Origin: Cristatella mucedo
Taxonomy: Eukaryota > Bryozoa > Phylactolaemata > Cristatellidae
NCBI GenBank assembly: GCA_009760855.2
Contig: WPIO01000008.1
Location: forward strand, 7,237,501 to 7,261,000
Length of the DNA: 23,500 nt
Direction: 5' to 3'
This document shows positions 1 to 11,530 of this stretch, one piece after another. Under the pieces are notes generated by a model. The model was not told where the DNA came from and searched no databases. It saw only the letters and a program-made list of their open reading frames with translations. A program made the position numbers and the translations under genes. Positions within the stretch are counted from its first letter, which is position 1. Every line of letters begins with the position of its first letter.

Positions 1-670
1 CCCGTGATATGTCACATTCTTCCCACATTATCTGCGAACGGTGAGAATGAGCATGGGCCTGCTGTCACCTGCTGATGTGCTTTAGCACTGGCTGCTGTAT
101 GTATGCTGCTGCACACTTGTTGCATCCGTGACCGGCTGTGCACCTTGCTACGGCATCGCATAGGACTGCCTGCTCGACTTATCGCCTTGTAGTTGCATAT
201 AATTGTTGTTTCTATTGTTTTGTAATAAATTAAGTAAGAAGGTCTTTATTCATAACAGTCACGGTGCTGCAAACATGTAGAGTTGCTGTGGACTGTGTCG
301 GTCACACAGCCGGGTCACACACACGGGTGACCGATATTGACAGGAGTTGGCACCTCGAAGCTCGAATAATGACTTGTAGGTGGCAGTGGCCACCTCACCA
401 AATTACCTGCCTACTTGCAAAAGCCCAATACAGACCAATCACGACCGACCGATCGATTATGTGTCACACCTCAGAATCCATATCCATCGCGTCGAACAAA
501 GGACACTACTCAGCTGCTTGGGCTAAAGCCGACCCTTTTGTCTGACTGCCGGCCCGATAGGACTTCTGGAAAATAAACGGTCTAGAACCTAACCACATGT
601 TACACTCAAAAAGGTCTTTATATCAATAGACTCGTAGTAGCAGCAGCCAGTACCGAGGTTAGGCAAAGCT
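1..670. other. Unassigned sequence, no gene recognised
   Basis: No conserved coding frame is visible. The only open frame of note, 93 codons from 264, has no recognisable motif. An AATAAA occurs near 224, and a GGTGCTGCAAAC stretch near 262-273 is loosely like the junction between an LTR and a primer-binding site. A second AATAAA lies near 572, followed by a TGTTACA end-like string near 597. These hints are too weak to call an LTR. Confidence 0.3.
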
Positions 671-674
671 ATTC

Positions 675-852
675 CCTAGGTCTTAGCCTAGGAGTATGGT
701 GCTCGCTTTCAGCAACCCAGATCGTGGGTTTGAGTCTTGCTGTGGGCTATCTTTTATTGCCCACTGCAAGCCGTGGTGATAGCTGCTAAGACTTTTCTGC
801 CATTTTATAAATGAGGTTGTTGATTCAGCCAAGTTTTTAGGTTTTTATCCGA
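675..852 (+). repeat. SINE family A, copy 1 (tRNA-headed)
   Basis: The element starts with a tRNA-like pol III promoter. The A-box-like part is around 684-702 (TTAGCCTAGGAGTATGGTGC) and the B-box-like part is around 725-737 (GGGTTTGAGTCTT). A body of about 100 nt follows, containing CCACTGCAAGCCG, GTGGTGATAGCTGCTAAG and TATAAATGAGG, and then a T-rich end. The same order of blocks recurs at 8531-8709 and 18774-18955, which defines an interspersed family of about 180 bp. The body does not carry the LINE-type stem-loop seen in SINE family B. Ends are approximate. The family name is unknown. Confidence 0.65.
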
Positions 853-942
853 TATTTATATGAGCCACGCCAATAACAAATGCATAGGCTGTACCTCATG
901 TGTTTACTCGAAGCATCTGCACGATATATATAATAGATAATA

Positions 943-1069
943 TATTTGTATAGTGCCCTAAGAGAACTTAATCTCTATTCAGGTGCTTCACATATGCCTC
1001 GGTGATCGAGTCTATGACCTCGGCCAGACCTAGGTCGGGGCGAGCAACTTACTACCGAACCGGCTGACC
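943..1069 (-). repeat. SINE family B, copy 1 (V-SINE/RUDI-like)
   Basis: Read on the minus strand, a tRNA-like head (TTCGGTAGTAAGTTGCTCGCC, near 1041-1061) is joined through CATATGTGAAG to a 3' tail. The tail is CACCTGAATAGAGATTAAG then TTCTCTTAGGGCACTATAC. It can fold into a stem-loop closely like the LINE 3' ends at 5483-5530 and 17120-17170. Other copies are at 6419, 8881, 12457 and 14164. The head-plus-LINE-tail design matches the V-SINE superfamily; membership is inferred. Confidence 0.65.
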
Positions 1070-1859
<790 letters not shown>

Positions 1860-1994
1860 GTTTGCACATGCATCCTGAAACTGTGCATGCTATCACTAAC
1901 TATATTGACATGCTTACTTACTTTACGGCACATGTTATATGCCTAGAAAGAGATTTAGTTCTCTGGGGCTCTATACAATGTGTTATTATTACTA
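1860..1994 (+). mobile_element. L2/CR1-group LINE 3' tail, diverged
   Basis: The segment TGCCTAGAAAGAGATTTAG then TTCTCTGGGGCTCTATACA, ending in TTATTATTACTA, is the 3'-terminal stem-loop and ATT-type tail also seen at 5373-5552 and 17017-17188. The upstream 80 nt align more loosely with the same 3' UTR (CTGTGCATG, CACTAACTATATT). It is a short, old, 5'-truncated copy with no coding part left. Confidence 0.55.
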
Positions 1995-3720
1995 CCATCG
2001 GAGGCTGTCTGGCCTTATGTTTCAGTGGGCGCTCAGTCAAGCCAGTGTTGTGTTACTGTGTCTCCGGCTTCGGCTGCTCTTGTGGAGTCTCACGGAGACA
2101 CGAGCCGGCGAACGTGAGCGGTAAACTAGACTCTGCCTTTATTCCCTCAGCGGGTACGTGTACGAGCTGGGGGGCTGACTCACCAAAGATAGGGGAGTGC
2201 ATCTGTGGTGGGCCGCATGCTTACATCAAAGTCAGGGCGGTGCATCGAGTCAATTACAGAACCACCTGCTGCAGGTGAGGCATACATTAGTGGCCGAGGC
2301 TGCTGTGCTAATTACAAATAGCGGGGGCATACAACACCAGCCTTCGGGCCAGATCAAAATCGTAGGGAGTTTTTTGGACCAGCCCAGCAAGCTTGCTGTT
2401 CTTCGTCAGAAGTGAAAACTTAGCGCTTATAAGTTGAATCAATTATATGTCCTAATAAATATTTGCTACCATCTAGCTAATATGGAATAAGCTCATTTTT
2501 CACTTAGTGGAAATTATTAGCTACTTTTGGCCCAAAGCGAACGGCCCAGCGACTCAACTTTTGGAGGTCAGGGCAAAAAGCAATTTGCTGTCCAGCGAGT
2601 TGGCTCGAATCGAATCTCTCCAACTGAGTCCATGCAGGCCATGCCTCATGTAATCCTCGCTCGGTGCGTGCGGAGTTCCAAAACCCCCCTACTCAGATTC
2701 CTCGAGGCCGCCGTCTGCCCTGTGCCTCTCGAGCGGGCAGCTCCGACGAATGGCCTTGCCTCACACTTCTACCCCTGCGACACCCAGTGAGCACACTTTC
2801 TAAACTCATTGAGCCGGCTGAGGAAGTTGCAAAATTAGACTGCTGGGCATTATGTCGAACCTGTATGGATGGAAAACGGCGGCCTTATTTCGCCCGCAGA
2901 AGACTGAATTTTTCCAAGTAGGCAAAGCCAAGCACGCAGCCGCAATCGGCCACGTCTTACTTTCACATTTAGATGTAGCAGCGATGCAGTCAATCTAGCG
3001 CCCCCTTGGTCTAATGGCAGAAGCCGACCCCTGTCCGAAACTGGAAGATTTAATACGTTGGAGCCGATTCATTATCTGATGTAGGGAATACGTTGCAAGA
3101 GAAACCCATGTGTTGACAATCGCTCAAAGCAAGTCAGTTCCCTAGCATGTTGCCGCTGTTGCACCGGCCATTCTCAAAGGGCCGCTCACGGGCCATGTCC
3201 TGGATCCAAGGAATTTCATTCTGTGTCAGCTGTCGATCGTTGCAATACCGATGGCTGCACTACGCAACAATGCGAAGATTTAGATTTCATTTTTATAATG
3301 TTAGCTTTCTCTCCAATGCTTAGTCATGACAGTTGCATACAACCTTTCGGCGGCTTTGCATTTCGGACACCTTTACGGGTTTCAGAATATGTGGTGTGGT
3401 CACTCTTCCAGCGCTGGGAAGCGAAGGGCTACCCCTCCCCCAGATTTCTGGTGTAGATACCACGGCTTCTGCATACATTCCCTATTCAGATGGCAATGAA
3501 TTGTTACGTTTCGCTCGGTTGGCCCAATACTTAAAGTGCTACAACAACCAGGACCTACATGTATATGGCTGAATGTCAAAATCCTTGCGTACCTTACCGT
3601 GGTTTGGTACCGGGAGGTCGTCACTGTTTTGGCAGTTTTCCCGGAACTCATGTAATTCCGTAACCGCATAATCCTGGAAGCTTTTAGCACCCATCGCTTA
3701 GGCAGCGCCTCGGAAATGAA
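1995..3720. other. Unassigned sequence, no gene recognised
   Basis: Several open frames of 70-90 codons are present, but none has a recognisable domain or consistent composition. An imperfect hairpin with 9-bp arms lies near 2056-2101 (GTGTCTCCG and CGGAGACAC). A possible splice donor CAG|GTGAGG occurs at about 2271-2279. Neither is backed by a partner signal. Confidence 0.3.
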
Positions 3721-4620
3721 TTGATGAGAGGTAGCCCCACGAAATGCTTTTTTAGCATCTTTTTTATGCGAGCGCATTGTCCGGCAGGCCTCATTCCCCC
3801 CTCCACCATAAGAAATAATTTAGCTAAACTTAAAAAAAGAAATCACCTGGCACCGACAGCGCTTCTGACTGAGAGCTTCTTTTCTACGCCGTCTAAAAAA
3901 GGCCAGCTAAAAGAGATCCGCTTTAACTGCCCGAAGGTGGACCTGGAAGGCTCTCTGCCCATCTGGAAAGAAATCTCGTCCCAATTCAAAGAGCCTGCAG
4001 CTTCGCACGGACGGCTGCAACGTGCGAGAGGCTCCTTAGAACTCGCCTAAAAAGAAGTAAATCTATAGCGACTAGAAAACTGCGCCCGACTGACCCTGAA
4101 CTGCACGCAAGAACTGAACAACTAGCGGCCCGGACAGCACCGTCTAACCAAAACAGTGGGTCCCAACCCGCCCTGGACAAGCGGCGAGAATTCGCGTTCG
4201 GAAGGCACAGCGCCAGTCCAGTGCCAAGCCGAAGCTTCCTCCCCCCCCCGCCGCTATCGCATCGCTCTAGACGCATTCCTTGCACTTCCGTCAAGAGTTC
4301 GGCGTTGTTGGTCGCTGCTTCCGAAATTTCGAGCACTCAGTCTTTATCCGTTGGCGGCTCGTGAGTCCACGCTACCAGCGCCGGTTCAGGTAGCGGCGCA
4401 GCGTGTGGGCAGCCCTGACGCTCGCTAGGCGACAAACGAAAGGAGTGCAGGGGGATCAGCGATCTGAAAGAATTGCTATCAACAACGCTGAATTAGCGAG
4501 CTCGCCAAGAATTTCCTGCACTTTAGAGCTGGTGCGGCAGACGACTCAGTCAGGCTCGTTACAAACTTATAGCATGCAAATGAGATTTCATGTTGCTCAA
4601 GATTAAATATGGCTCCTTTT
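3721..4620. other. GC/CpG-richer segment, no gene recognised
   Basis: From about 3890 to 4440 the sequence is visibly richer in G, C and CpG than its surroundings, with a run of nine to ten C near 4242-4251. Open frames of 90-116 codons exist on both strands (for example 3986-4336 minus and 3721-4050 plus), but they overlap, use no known motif, and are what GC-rich DNA gives by chance. An octamer-like ATGCAAAT lies at 4574-4581. It could be upstream sequence of the promoter candidate at 4885. Confidence 0.35.
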
Positions 4621-4841
4621 TAGCATCGCTTACATTGACTGGAGGTGGTCCCTTTCACCGATAATAGTAAGTAAAGAGTGGGGGGATAAATGAAAACATC
4701 CTATCCAATCCATCCCAAGCTGGCGGGACTTACCCGGAGGGACCGCTGACGCTGGGGAATACATCAGCGCACGTGACTCGCTGCGCGTATCCGCCCGCGG
4801 CTCGCTCACCGCTAAGCAGATGAAGCAACCTACAACTCTGC

Positions 4842-4877
4842 GACGCAACGTATCACTGTGACGCAACGTATCTCTTC
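4842..4877 (+). repeat. Tandem 18-bp direct repeat, two units
   Basis: Two adjacent 18-nt units both begin GACGCAACGTATC (4842-4859 and 4860-4877), and a partial third start GACGC follows at 4878. The array abuts the duplicated CCAAT modules. Confidence 0.85.
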
Positions 4878-4883
4878 GACGCG

Positions 4884-4927
4884 TATTGGCTAGCCTGTAT
4901 CCATTTATTGGCTAGCCTTTATACATT
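4884..4927 (+). repeat. Tandem 22-bp repeat carrying CCAAT boxes
   Basis: Two adjacent 22-nt units (4884-4905, 4906-4927) start TATTGGCTAGCCT and differ at two positions. Each contains ATTGGC, an inverted CCAAT box of the kind bound by NF-Y. A third ATTGG begins at 4925 at the array edge. Confidence 0.85.
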
Positions 4928-4939
4928 GGGCCTATAAAG
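4885..4939 (+). promoter_or_regulatory. Candidate core promoter (3 CCAAT + TATA)
   Basis: Inverted CCAAT boxes (ATTGG) lie at 4885, 4907 and 4925, followed by a TATA-like CTATAAAG with TATAAAG at 4933-4939. This order, with the outer two CCAAT boxes about 26-48 bp upstream of TATA, fits a plus-strand RNA polymerase II promoter with transcription starting near 4963-4970. A consensus 5' splice site lies about 75 nt downstream of that. The flanking DNA is CpG-richer than average here. No transcript evidence is available, so it stays a prediction. Confidence 0.45.
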
Positions 4940-4964
4940 TATTCGCTACAAGGCTCGGAAGCTA

Positions 4965-5040
4965 TCTAGACTTCCTGGCCTCAGCCAACGTCCTGGGCTT
5001 GGAATCAGCGAGACCAATGCAGACGACAGAAGCCAGGCAG
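4965..5040 (+). other. Candidate first exon ending at a consensus splice donor
   Basis: The exon would run from a start site about 30 nt after the TATA box to 5040, where CAG|GTAAGT (5038-5046) is a full match to the U1-complementary 5' splice-site consensus. An ATG at 5017 opens a short frame that reaches the donor without a stop (eight codons), although its -3 position is C, a weak start context. The rest of the gene would lie beyond one or more introns holding the repeats downstream. No downstream exon was recognised in this window. Confidence 0.35.
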
Positions 5041-5372
5041 GTAAGTCAATGGAGATGTGCTGTAGATAACACGCCGCAAATGCCTGTCTGTCTGTGGCCT
5101 GTTTTACGTGCATAATGAATTCCAGCATTCCCCGCTCTGTAGTAGTCATTGTGAGTTTGATATCAAGTCGAGCGCTGCGGGTATCGGGGTTGCTTCCGTT
5201 CGGTTCTGGTCTTGAGCTAAATGCAAAACGTGCCCCGAGAACAAACGCCCCTAGCTTTTAGTTTGTGCGCAGCTGCATCAGGTTTTGTATCACATCAGTT
5301 ATTTCTCAGAATTTTTTTTCAGAGTGTACGTACTATTGTATATCATTTTACTAGCTTACTCCACTAACCACA
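5041..5372. other. Unassigned sequence (intron if the exon call is right)
   Basis: No coding or RNA signal was seen. A T run lies at about 5313-5320. The segment ends where the LINE tail begins. Confidence 0.3.
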
Positions 5373-5552
5373 TTTGCATGCTGACCCTGTGCATGTCACC
5401 CCTAACCATATTATTCATTTCGTTTGTTTTTCAAGCATGATTTTACTTACCATTCAATTGCATTTCACTTTACAGCAAATGTAAAGCGCCTAGAGAGAGA
5501 TTAAGTTCTCTGAGGGCGCTTTATCAAGTGAATTATTATTATTATTATTATT
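5373..5552 (+). mobile_element. L2/CR1-group LINE 3' UTR and tail
   Basis: About 110 nt of 3' UTR (starting TTTGCATGCTGACCCTGTGC) lead to a terminal stem-loop: AAAGCGCC pairs with GGCGCTTT, with a nested AGAGA/TCTCT inner stem. An (ATT)7 tail follows at 5532-5552. This is the usual 3' end of L2-type LINEs, where the stem-loop is the reverse transcriptase recognition site. The copy is nearly identical to 17017-17188, and its complement matches the 3' parts at 9376, 10638 and 20881. It has no coding sequence. Confidence 0.75.
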
Positions 5553-5691
5553 ACTCTTAGTAGGAGTTAGTACAGCTAGTTTAGTGGCCTAGCGTAGTGA
5601 CCGGGACACCTGGTGCACTGCCCGGACGGAGGGCGGCTAGCTAAGTGGCTCACACTTCTCGCTGGGCGCGTAGAGAAGACAGAGACAGAGG

Positions 5692-5695
<4 letters not shown>

Positions 5696-5768
<73 letters not shown>
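5696..5768. repeat. (GA)n microsatellite, ~36 units
   Basis: An uninterrupted GA run of 73 bp, preceded by an impure purine-rich stretch (GAGAAGACAGAGACAGAGGG). Open frames through it encode only Arg-Glu repeats and are not genes. Confidence 0.98.
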
Positions 5769-5772
<4 letters not shown>

Positions 5773-5946
5773 CAGCGGGTCCCCGTCGTAGTTTGCGAGG
5801 TAATTTTGTTTTAAAAAAACGGTTTAGTCACTGTTATCAGTTTTAGTGCATGAAATCGACCCGAATTTAGTACACATGTTTATTATTTATGAAACTGGTC
5901 TGCACCAAAATTTCATCGCTTGATACCAAATGCTTTGCATGCCCCA

Positions 5947-5966
5947 GCTGTCAGCTAGCTGACAGC
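5947..5966. repeat. Perfect 20-bp palindrome
   Basis: GCTGTCAGCTAGCTGACAGC equals its own reverse complement. No known site was recognised. Confidence 0.9.
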
Positions 5967-6293
5967 AGCAGTTACAAGTTGACAAGTTACAAGCAGTTAC
6001 AGCCTCTTCGCTGCTTCCTCCTTGCCAGACTTCCGCTTTTTAGGCAACCGCACCGTTGGTGAGCGGGCTCGAGCCTGGGAGTCGACTCTCTCTATCCCGA
6101 CAGCGTTACCGGGCAGGCTTTACATCCACATTGCCAGCTTCGTCTCTTGCTCCCGGCAGTCTTAGAAAAGCCCGTATTTCCCTGTGCCCCGTGGCGTACC
6201 GAAGGGGGACAGAGGGCATAGGTCCCCGGATCAGGGGGCGCCAAATGGACGCCTTGTACTGGGGGGGGGGAGGCTATCTGTGTAGTTCGTCCC

Positions 6294-6319
6294 CGGGCAA
6301 TATCCTGGGATATTGCCCG
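6294..6319. repeat. Hairpin, 11-bp perfect arms, 4-nt loop
   Basis: CGGGCAATATC, loop CTGG, then GATATTGCCCG. It lies 24 nt downstream of a G10 tract. No downstream T run makes it look like a terminator, and the window is eukaryotic. Confidence 0.9.
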
Positions 6320-6418
6320 TGCCTCAAAACATGACCTGCTTCTTCATCGTTCTCACCTGAACTGCTCTGGTTGGTGCATGCATTTGAAAACGATTAAGCG
6401 ATCTATCCACCTCTATCT

Positions 6419-6555
6419 AGTTCGGCTCAGTGGTCAAGGTGCTTGCCTAGAACCAAGGTCCAGGTATTTGATAACCAAGGTCGAGTGCTCGAGCCCCGTC
6501 GTGGCATATGCGTGAAATGCCAGAATAGAGATTTCTCTTAAATTAATTATATTCT
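6419..6555 (+). repeat. SINE family B, copy 2
   Basis: The head AGTTCGGCTCAGTGGTCAAG with GTGCTTGCCTAG is an A-box region. GAGTGCTCGAGCCCCGTCG is the B-box region. Then GGCATATGCGTGAAATGCC and AATAGAGATTTCTCTTAAA give a shortened LINE-type tail. This copy carries a small internal duplication of AACCAAGGTC (near 6450 and 6472) and has lost part of the tail stem. Confidence 0.6.
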
Positions 6556-6604
6556 TTTACATTTTCGTCTCTATCTATCTATGTATCTATCGATATCTAT
6601 CTCT

Positions 6605-6945
<341 letters not shown>

Positions 6946-7353
6946 CACAGGACTTAGGCAGCCAGCTAATGCATATTCTTACTCGTTGCTCAGCTCGTCC
7001 CTCCTTGACTGTGGTTCGGGCCAGAGGTAGGAAAGAGAGCTAAAGGCTCCTCCGAGTCCGAGATGAAACCAAATGGGGCCAAGTTGCCATCCCCCATCCC
7101 TCGTGGCTACCTGGCTGCCATAGAGAGGCACAAAGAATCATTCTTTATCTTTGTTGGCTGAGCTCGGCTCCAGAGGGTGCGAGATAAAAGCTTGGAAGCG
7201 TGATAAAAGACTGTCGTCTCTCTTCTACTAGCCTTCAGTTTTGAGCAGGTTCCGTTGCCGGGTGTGGGTAACGGCCGGCTACTGTAATAGTTTATGTTTA
7301 ATCACCTGCTGGAATTTTTCTAAAGAGCGCTGGCCTCCGGCTACATTTGTGGC
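6946..7353. other. Unassigned sequence
   Basis: No gene or repeat recognised. It leads into the TATA-box candidate at 7354. Confidence 0.3.
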
Positions 7354-7520
7354 TATATAAAATAGCGTATCAGCTTCCTTATTGAGTTTCTGGAGAGTGG
7401 GTGTGGAACTATTGGAGCTAGAGAACCACTTTGGAGGTCGTTGGGCAGTCAGTGACGGTTTCTAGAGGACTAATTCTTTTGAAAGGGACAATCGTATTTT
7501 CAATAAACTGACGAGGTAAG
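7354..7520 (+). promoter_or_regulatory. Weak promoter/first-exon candidate
   Basis: A TATA box TATATAAAA lies at 7354-7362. A start near 7385 would give an exon of about 130 nt ending at GAG|GTAAGA (donor GT at 7516). An AATAAA also lies at 7502-7507, so the same block could instead be LTR-like (TATA box followed about 145 nt later by a poly(A) signal). The first in-frame ATG after it (7532) meets a stop after three codons. The interpretation is open. Confidence 0.25.
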
Positions 7521-8530
7521 ACTTTTTAACCATGTCCTACTAGATAGGGCGAGAAGCCAGCTCAAGGCTAGCAGCAATAGGTTCTCAAGATCGAGTTGCA
7601 AATTTCTGGTCAGTGTGTAAAAAAGAATGTTTTCCAAGTTGCTGGTGGCAAGTCCCGAGTGGCTCGAAGCCCAGCTTTCCCAAAACGTCTTGAGAGGGAA
7701 TGCCTAGAAAATACCTATAAAATGTGTCCGGCAATCAAATATGTGTTTATGGTACCTTTCGAAAGACAAATATGTTAGAACTGGGATTGGAAGTTCTGAC
7801 GACTTCTACATGAAAGAAAAATCAGTTATGCCAACTACGTCTAACCCGGATAAAAACCAGAAGCAACAAATCAGCAAATAAAAAATCTACCAATCTCTGC
7901 ATCATATGCAACTTGTATCCATACTTATTGAACCTTGGTAGATCGCTATAGATGATTGAAGCTTGTTGAGGTGCACACTTGTGACTTTTATACAGCTTCA
8001 TTTCCAGGGTTGGTTGGTGTCTTGTAAATTAAATAACTCAACTAATATTTCAAGTATAGAAGTGAAATTTGAAATGCAAGTTCAACTCTGCTTTTTCTAT
8101 CCCAATTTCTAATATTTTTTACTTCGGTTCGATACATTTGGCTGTATACGTCATCAAACGTCCGGGAGCTATATTTTTCGTAATCGTGGACATATGCAGC
8201 ATTGGCTGCTGTGTGACTCGACGTGGGCCGTGCAGCACTCGTGCCTTTCTCCTGTGCTGAGACCTAGAGGGTTCAGGCAACCACTAAACGCTGATAACTA
8301 TCAAACTGGAGGCCAATCGATTGGAGGTCAATTAGCAATGTCCCTTTTCTTGTACCTAGACAACTGCTGGACATGCAGATTCCACTGAAAGAGATGCAAG
8401 CATGCGATCGCTGCCAAGGAATTCTCTTCATCGTTAACTAGTACATCGAAGTTGCTTCGCATGCACGAGGCATCTGAATTATGAGCAGGCGGTACCCCTC
8501 TGAGGCCTACGGTGGCGAGGATTCATCACC
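7521..8530. other. Unassigned sequence, no gene recognised
   Basis: Two overlapping short open frames occupy about 7541-7778 on the plus strand (one of 60 codons from an ATG at 7596, one without a usable ATG). Neither has a recognised motif. The rest is AT-rich with nothing I can support. Confidence 0.3.
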
Positions 8531-8709
8531 GTTAGGGGCGTTACATTCCGAGGGGTAAGGTGCTCGCATTGCACTACCCAGGTCATGGGTAGTGCAATGA
8601 GAGATGAGCAGCAGACATCCTTTACCAGCGGTGATGATCGTCACTAAGGCCCTTCTGCTGCTATGTAAATGAGGCTTTTATTGTGCCGACCTTTACTTTT
8701 ACTTTTCTA
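8531..8709 (+). repeat. SINE family A, copy 2 (rearranged head)
   Basis: It shares GGTAAGGTGCTCGC, CCCAGGTCATGGG, then ACATCCTTTACC, GCGGTGATGATCGTCACTAAGG, and CTGCTATGTAAATGAGGCT with copies at 675 and 18774. The B-box region is replaced by an inverted copy of the sequence just upstream, giving a perfect 13-bp hairpin at 8567-8599, so this copy should no longer have a working internal pol III promoter. Confidence 0.6.
8567..8599. repeat. Perfect 13-bp hairpin inside SINE A copy 2
   Basis: CATTGCACTACCC, loop AGGTCAT, GGGTAGTGCAATG. The right arm sits exactly where the sister copies keep their GGGCTCGAGTCC B box. Confidence 0.95.
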
Positions 8710-8880
8710 TATTAGCTGCCAGTCTTCTCTTGGCTGAGTAGGCATTCAGCAGTGGTATATGGTTTGGGTCTCTTCCATAGTGACGCCCATAGCAAACACA
8801 ATCTATGAGGGCAAACAAGCTAAGTACTTGTGCTCATGCAATCTCATGAACTTTTCAACATTCCGATTTTTCCGCCATAC

Positions 8881-9000
8881 TGGTTTGGCTCAGGAGTCAA
8901 GGTGCTCACCTTTGACGATCGAGTTCGTGGACTCGAGCCCTTCGGCATATGTGGAGCGCCGGATAGAGATTCTTAGGGCTCTATACAAATAAATTATATC
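8881..9000 (+). repeat. SINE family B, copy 3
   Basis: The clearest plus-strand copy. The A-box region is TTTGGCTCAGGAGTCAAGG, the B-box region is GTGGACTCGAGCCC, then CATATGTGGAGCGCCGGA, TAGAGATTCTTAGGGCTC and TATACAAATAAATTATATC. Head and LINE-type tail are joined with only about 10 nt between, giving an element of about 120 bp. Confidence 0.65.
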
Positions 9001-9098
9001 TATATCTTCACAAGATTCCACCACTGTGGTAGTGATAGCTGTGAGAGGTGTGGTGTCTGCTACGACAGGCTATCAAATTATATATTCAATTATAAATA

Positions 9099-10090
<992 letters not shown>

Positions 10091-10389
10091 ACAAAAAGGT
10101 ATGTAGATTATATGACTGTGGAGCCCCAGGTATGGGCATGCTATGTCAGTTCATATTACTTGGGCCACTATAGCCTACTCGATTTGAACACACTACTCTG
10201 TCTGTGGTCAGCCATGCAGAGATTTGACTACAATTTTTTGAAGCCAATCTGCATTCTTGAGCCCTGTTTTTTCGACTAGAGCTCCTCATTAGCCCAATGC
10301 AGACGACAAAGCATTTCGATAGTTAATGCGACAGGTTGGTCAGCCATATTGTGGTTTTGCCTTCACAGTGAATACCTCCAATGCCCCTT

Positions 10390-10637
10390 TCTTTTACGGT
10401 CGTGGCTCTCAGATGCTGGCCTCTCCACAGCTTAGCTGAGAAAAGGCATTTTTTGCAGGCATGTATACCAGTTGCCTCTACTTGCTGGAAGTGCATGTCC
10501 ATTTGGCCAGATTTGTTATTAAGCGATCTTGCTCCTTTCCCTGCTTCCCTTGTCTGTTGCTTTGTGCTGTTCTTGCCAGTTGTTTAAATTGCAAATGACT
10601 TCTCCTGCAATGAAGAATGTGCCATGCTACCTGACCA
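10390..10637 (+). repeat. Old unclassified repeat, copy 1
   Basis: Blocks such as AGCTGAGAAAAGGCATTTTT, TGCAGGCATGTATACCAGTT, GCCTCTACTTGCT, then CAGTTGTTTAAATTGCAAAT and CCTGCAATGAAGAATGTGCC line up in the same order with a segment at 14070-14440. Identity is roughly two thirds by eye. No coding capacity or terminal repeats were seen. Boundaries are guesses. Confidence 0.35.
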
Positions 10638-11530
10638 AAATCATAATAAGAATGGTAATACGTCTATATACGTGTTATAGCTCCCTCAGAGAACTCAGTC
10701 TCTTTCTAGGCACTTTACATTTTCTGAAAAGGAAGCACGATTGAATTGTTAGTGGTAACATGCTTATGAAAACAAGAATAGAATAGCTAGAGGTGACATG
10801 CACAAGGTCAGCGTGCAAATATAGTTAGTGTTAACACGCACAATGCCAGTACGAATAACCACACAGTGGACGAATCACAAAGACCCACCAAATGCTGTGT
10901 TAAACTGGTGCTTTTTAGCTTCTTTTTAAATGTCGTCAAGTCGGGGGATGTCGCTAACCAGTCGCAAGTGAATTCCAGGCTTTAGGAGTATTGAACTACA
11001 CGCACGGTTTCCAGAGAATTTAATGTTCGTACGAGGTGTTGGTAGACGATCAGATTCCAAAAAGCGGGTGGTACGATACTTAGCCTGGTGAGGGAATAGA
11101 TCTTATAGGCAGGCTGGAGCCAAAGAATTAATAGACCTAAAAATGAGTGACAAAACCTTGAAGTTGATGCACTGCTTGACTGGGAGTCAGTGCAGGTCGG
11201 TGAGAAGTGGTGAGATGTGGCAACTTCGACGCTCACGACAGACAAGCCTAACTGCAGAGTTTGGCACCAACTGTAAACTCCTGATTGCACAGGTCAGTAG
11301 ACCAGAAAGCAGTGAGTTACAGAAGTCAAGACGGAATGTCTTGAATGCATGGACCAATTTAGATGTAATATCCCTATCTAAGCAACCCCGAATTTTAGCA
11401 ATGTTGTGTAGCTGAAAGTAGGCAGACTTGACTGTGGAGCTGATCAGGTCGTCTAATGAAAGTTTTCTTTGGAATTGGACACCGTTGATTACGGGCATAT
11501 TCAACTGGATATATGCTGGCGAAGCCGACC
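10638..11530 (-). mobile_element. L2/CR1-group LINE, 3' part with broken ORF2 C-terminus
   Basis: On the minus strand the sequence starts in the connection region after the reverse transcriptase palm. It has a SPASIYPVEYARN-like string near 11490-11525, then a frameshift, then LSLDD, VKSAYFQLHNIAKIR, KLVHAF, RLDFCNSLLSG and LLTDLH, down to about 11187. A PKAWNSL motif near 10970-10990 and a PDLTTFKKKLK string further down are the usual end of these proteins, and they lie in shifted frames. The 3' UTR (10720-10850) matches the tails at 5373 and 17017, and the stem-loop lies at 10680-10720 with a degraded tail. The palm domain with the YADD box is absent through 5' truncation. The copy is inactive. 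Confidence 0.75.

Larger units (their letters stand above)
5769..6418. other. Unassigned sequence with two small palindromes
   Basis: No gene recognised. It holds a perfect 20-bp palindrome at 5947-5966 with short CAGTTACAAG-type repeats after it, a run of ten G at 6261-6270, and an 11-bp-arm hairpin at 6294-6319. Confidence 0.35.

Noticed and set aside
1-640. LTR ends suggested by AATAAA near 224 and 572
   Set aside because: No paired LTR, target duplication or internal retroelement coding sequence was seen.
684-740. tRNA gene
   Set aside because: The A and B boxes are present, but no acceptor stem can be closed and the same head recurs in front of a conserved SINE body.
3986-4336. 116-codon minus-strand frame in the GC-rich segment
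   Set aside because: Opposed by plus-strand frames of similar length, no motif, and expected by chance at this composition.
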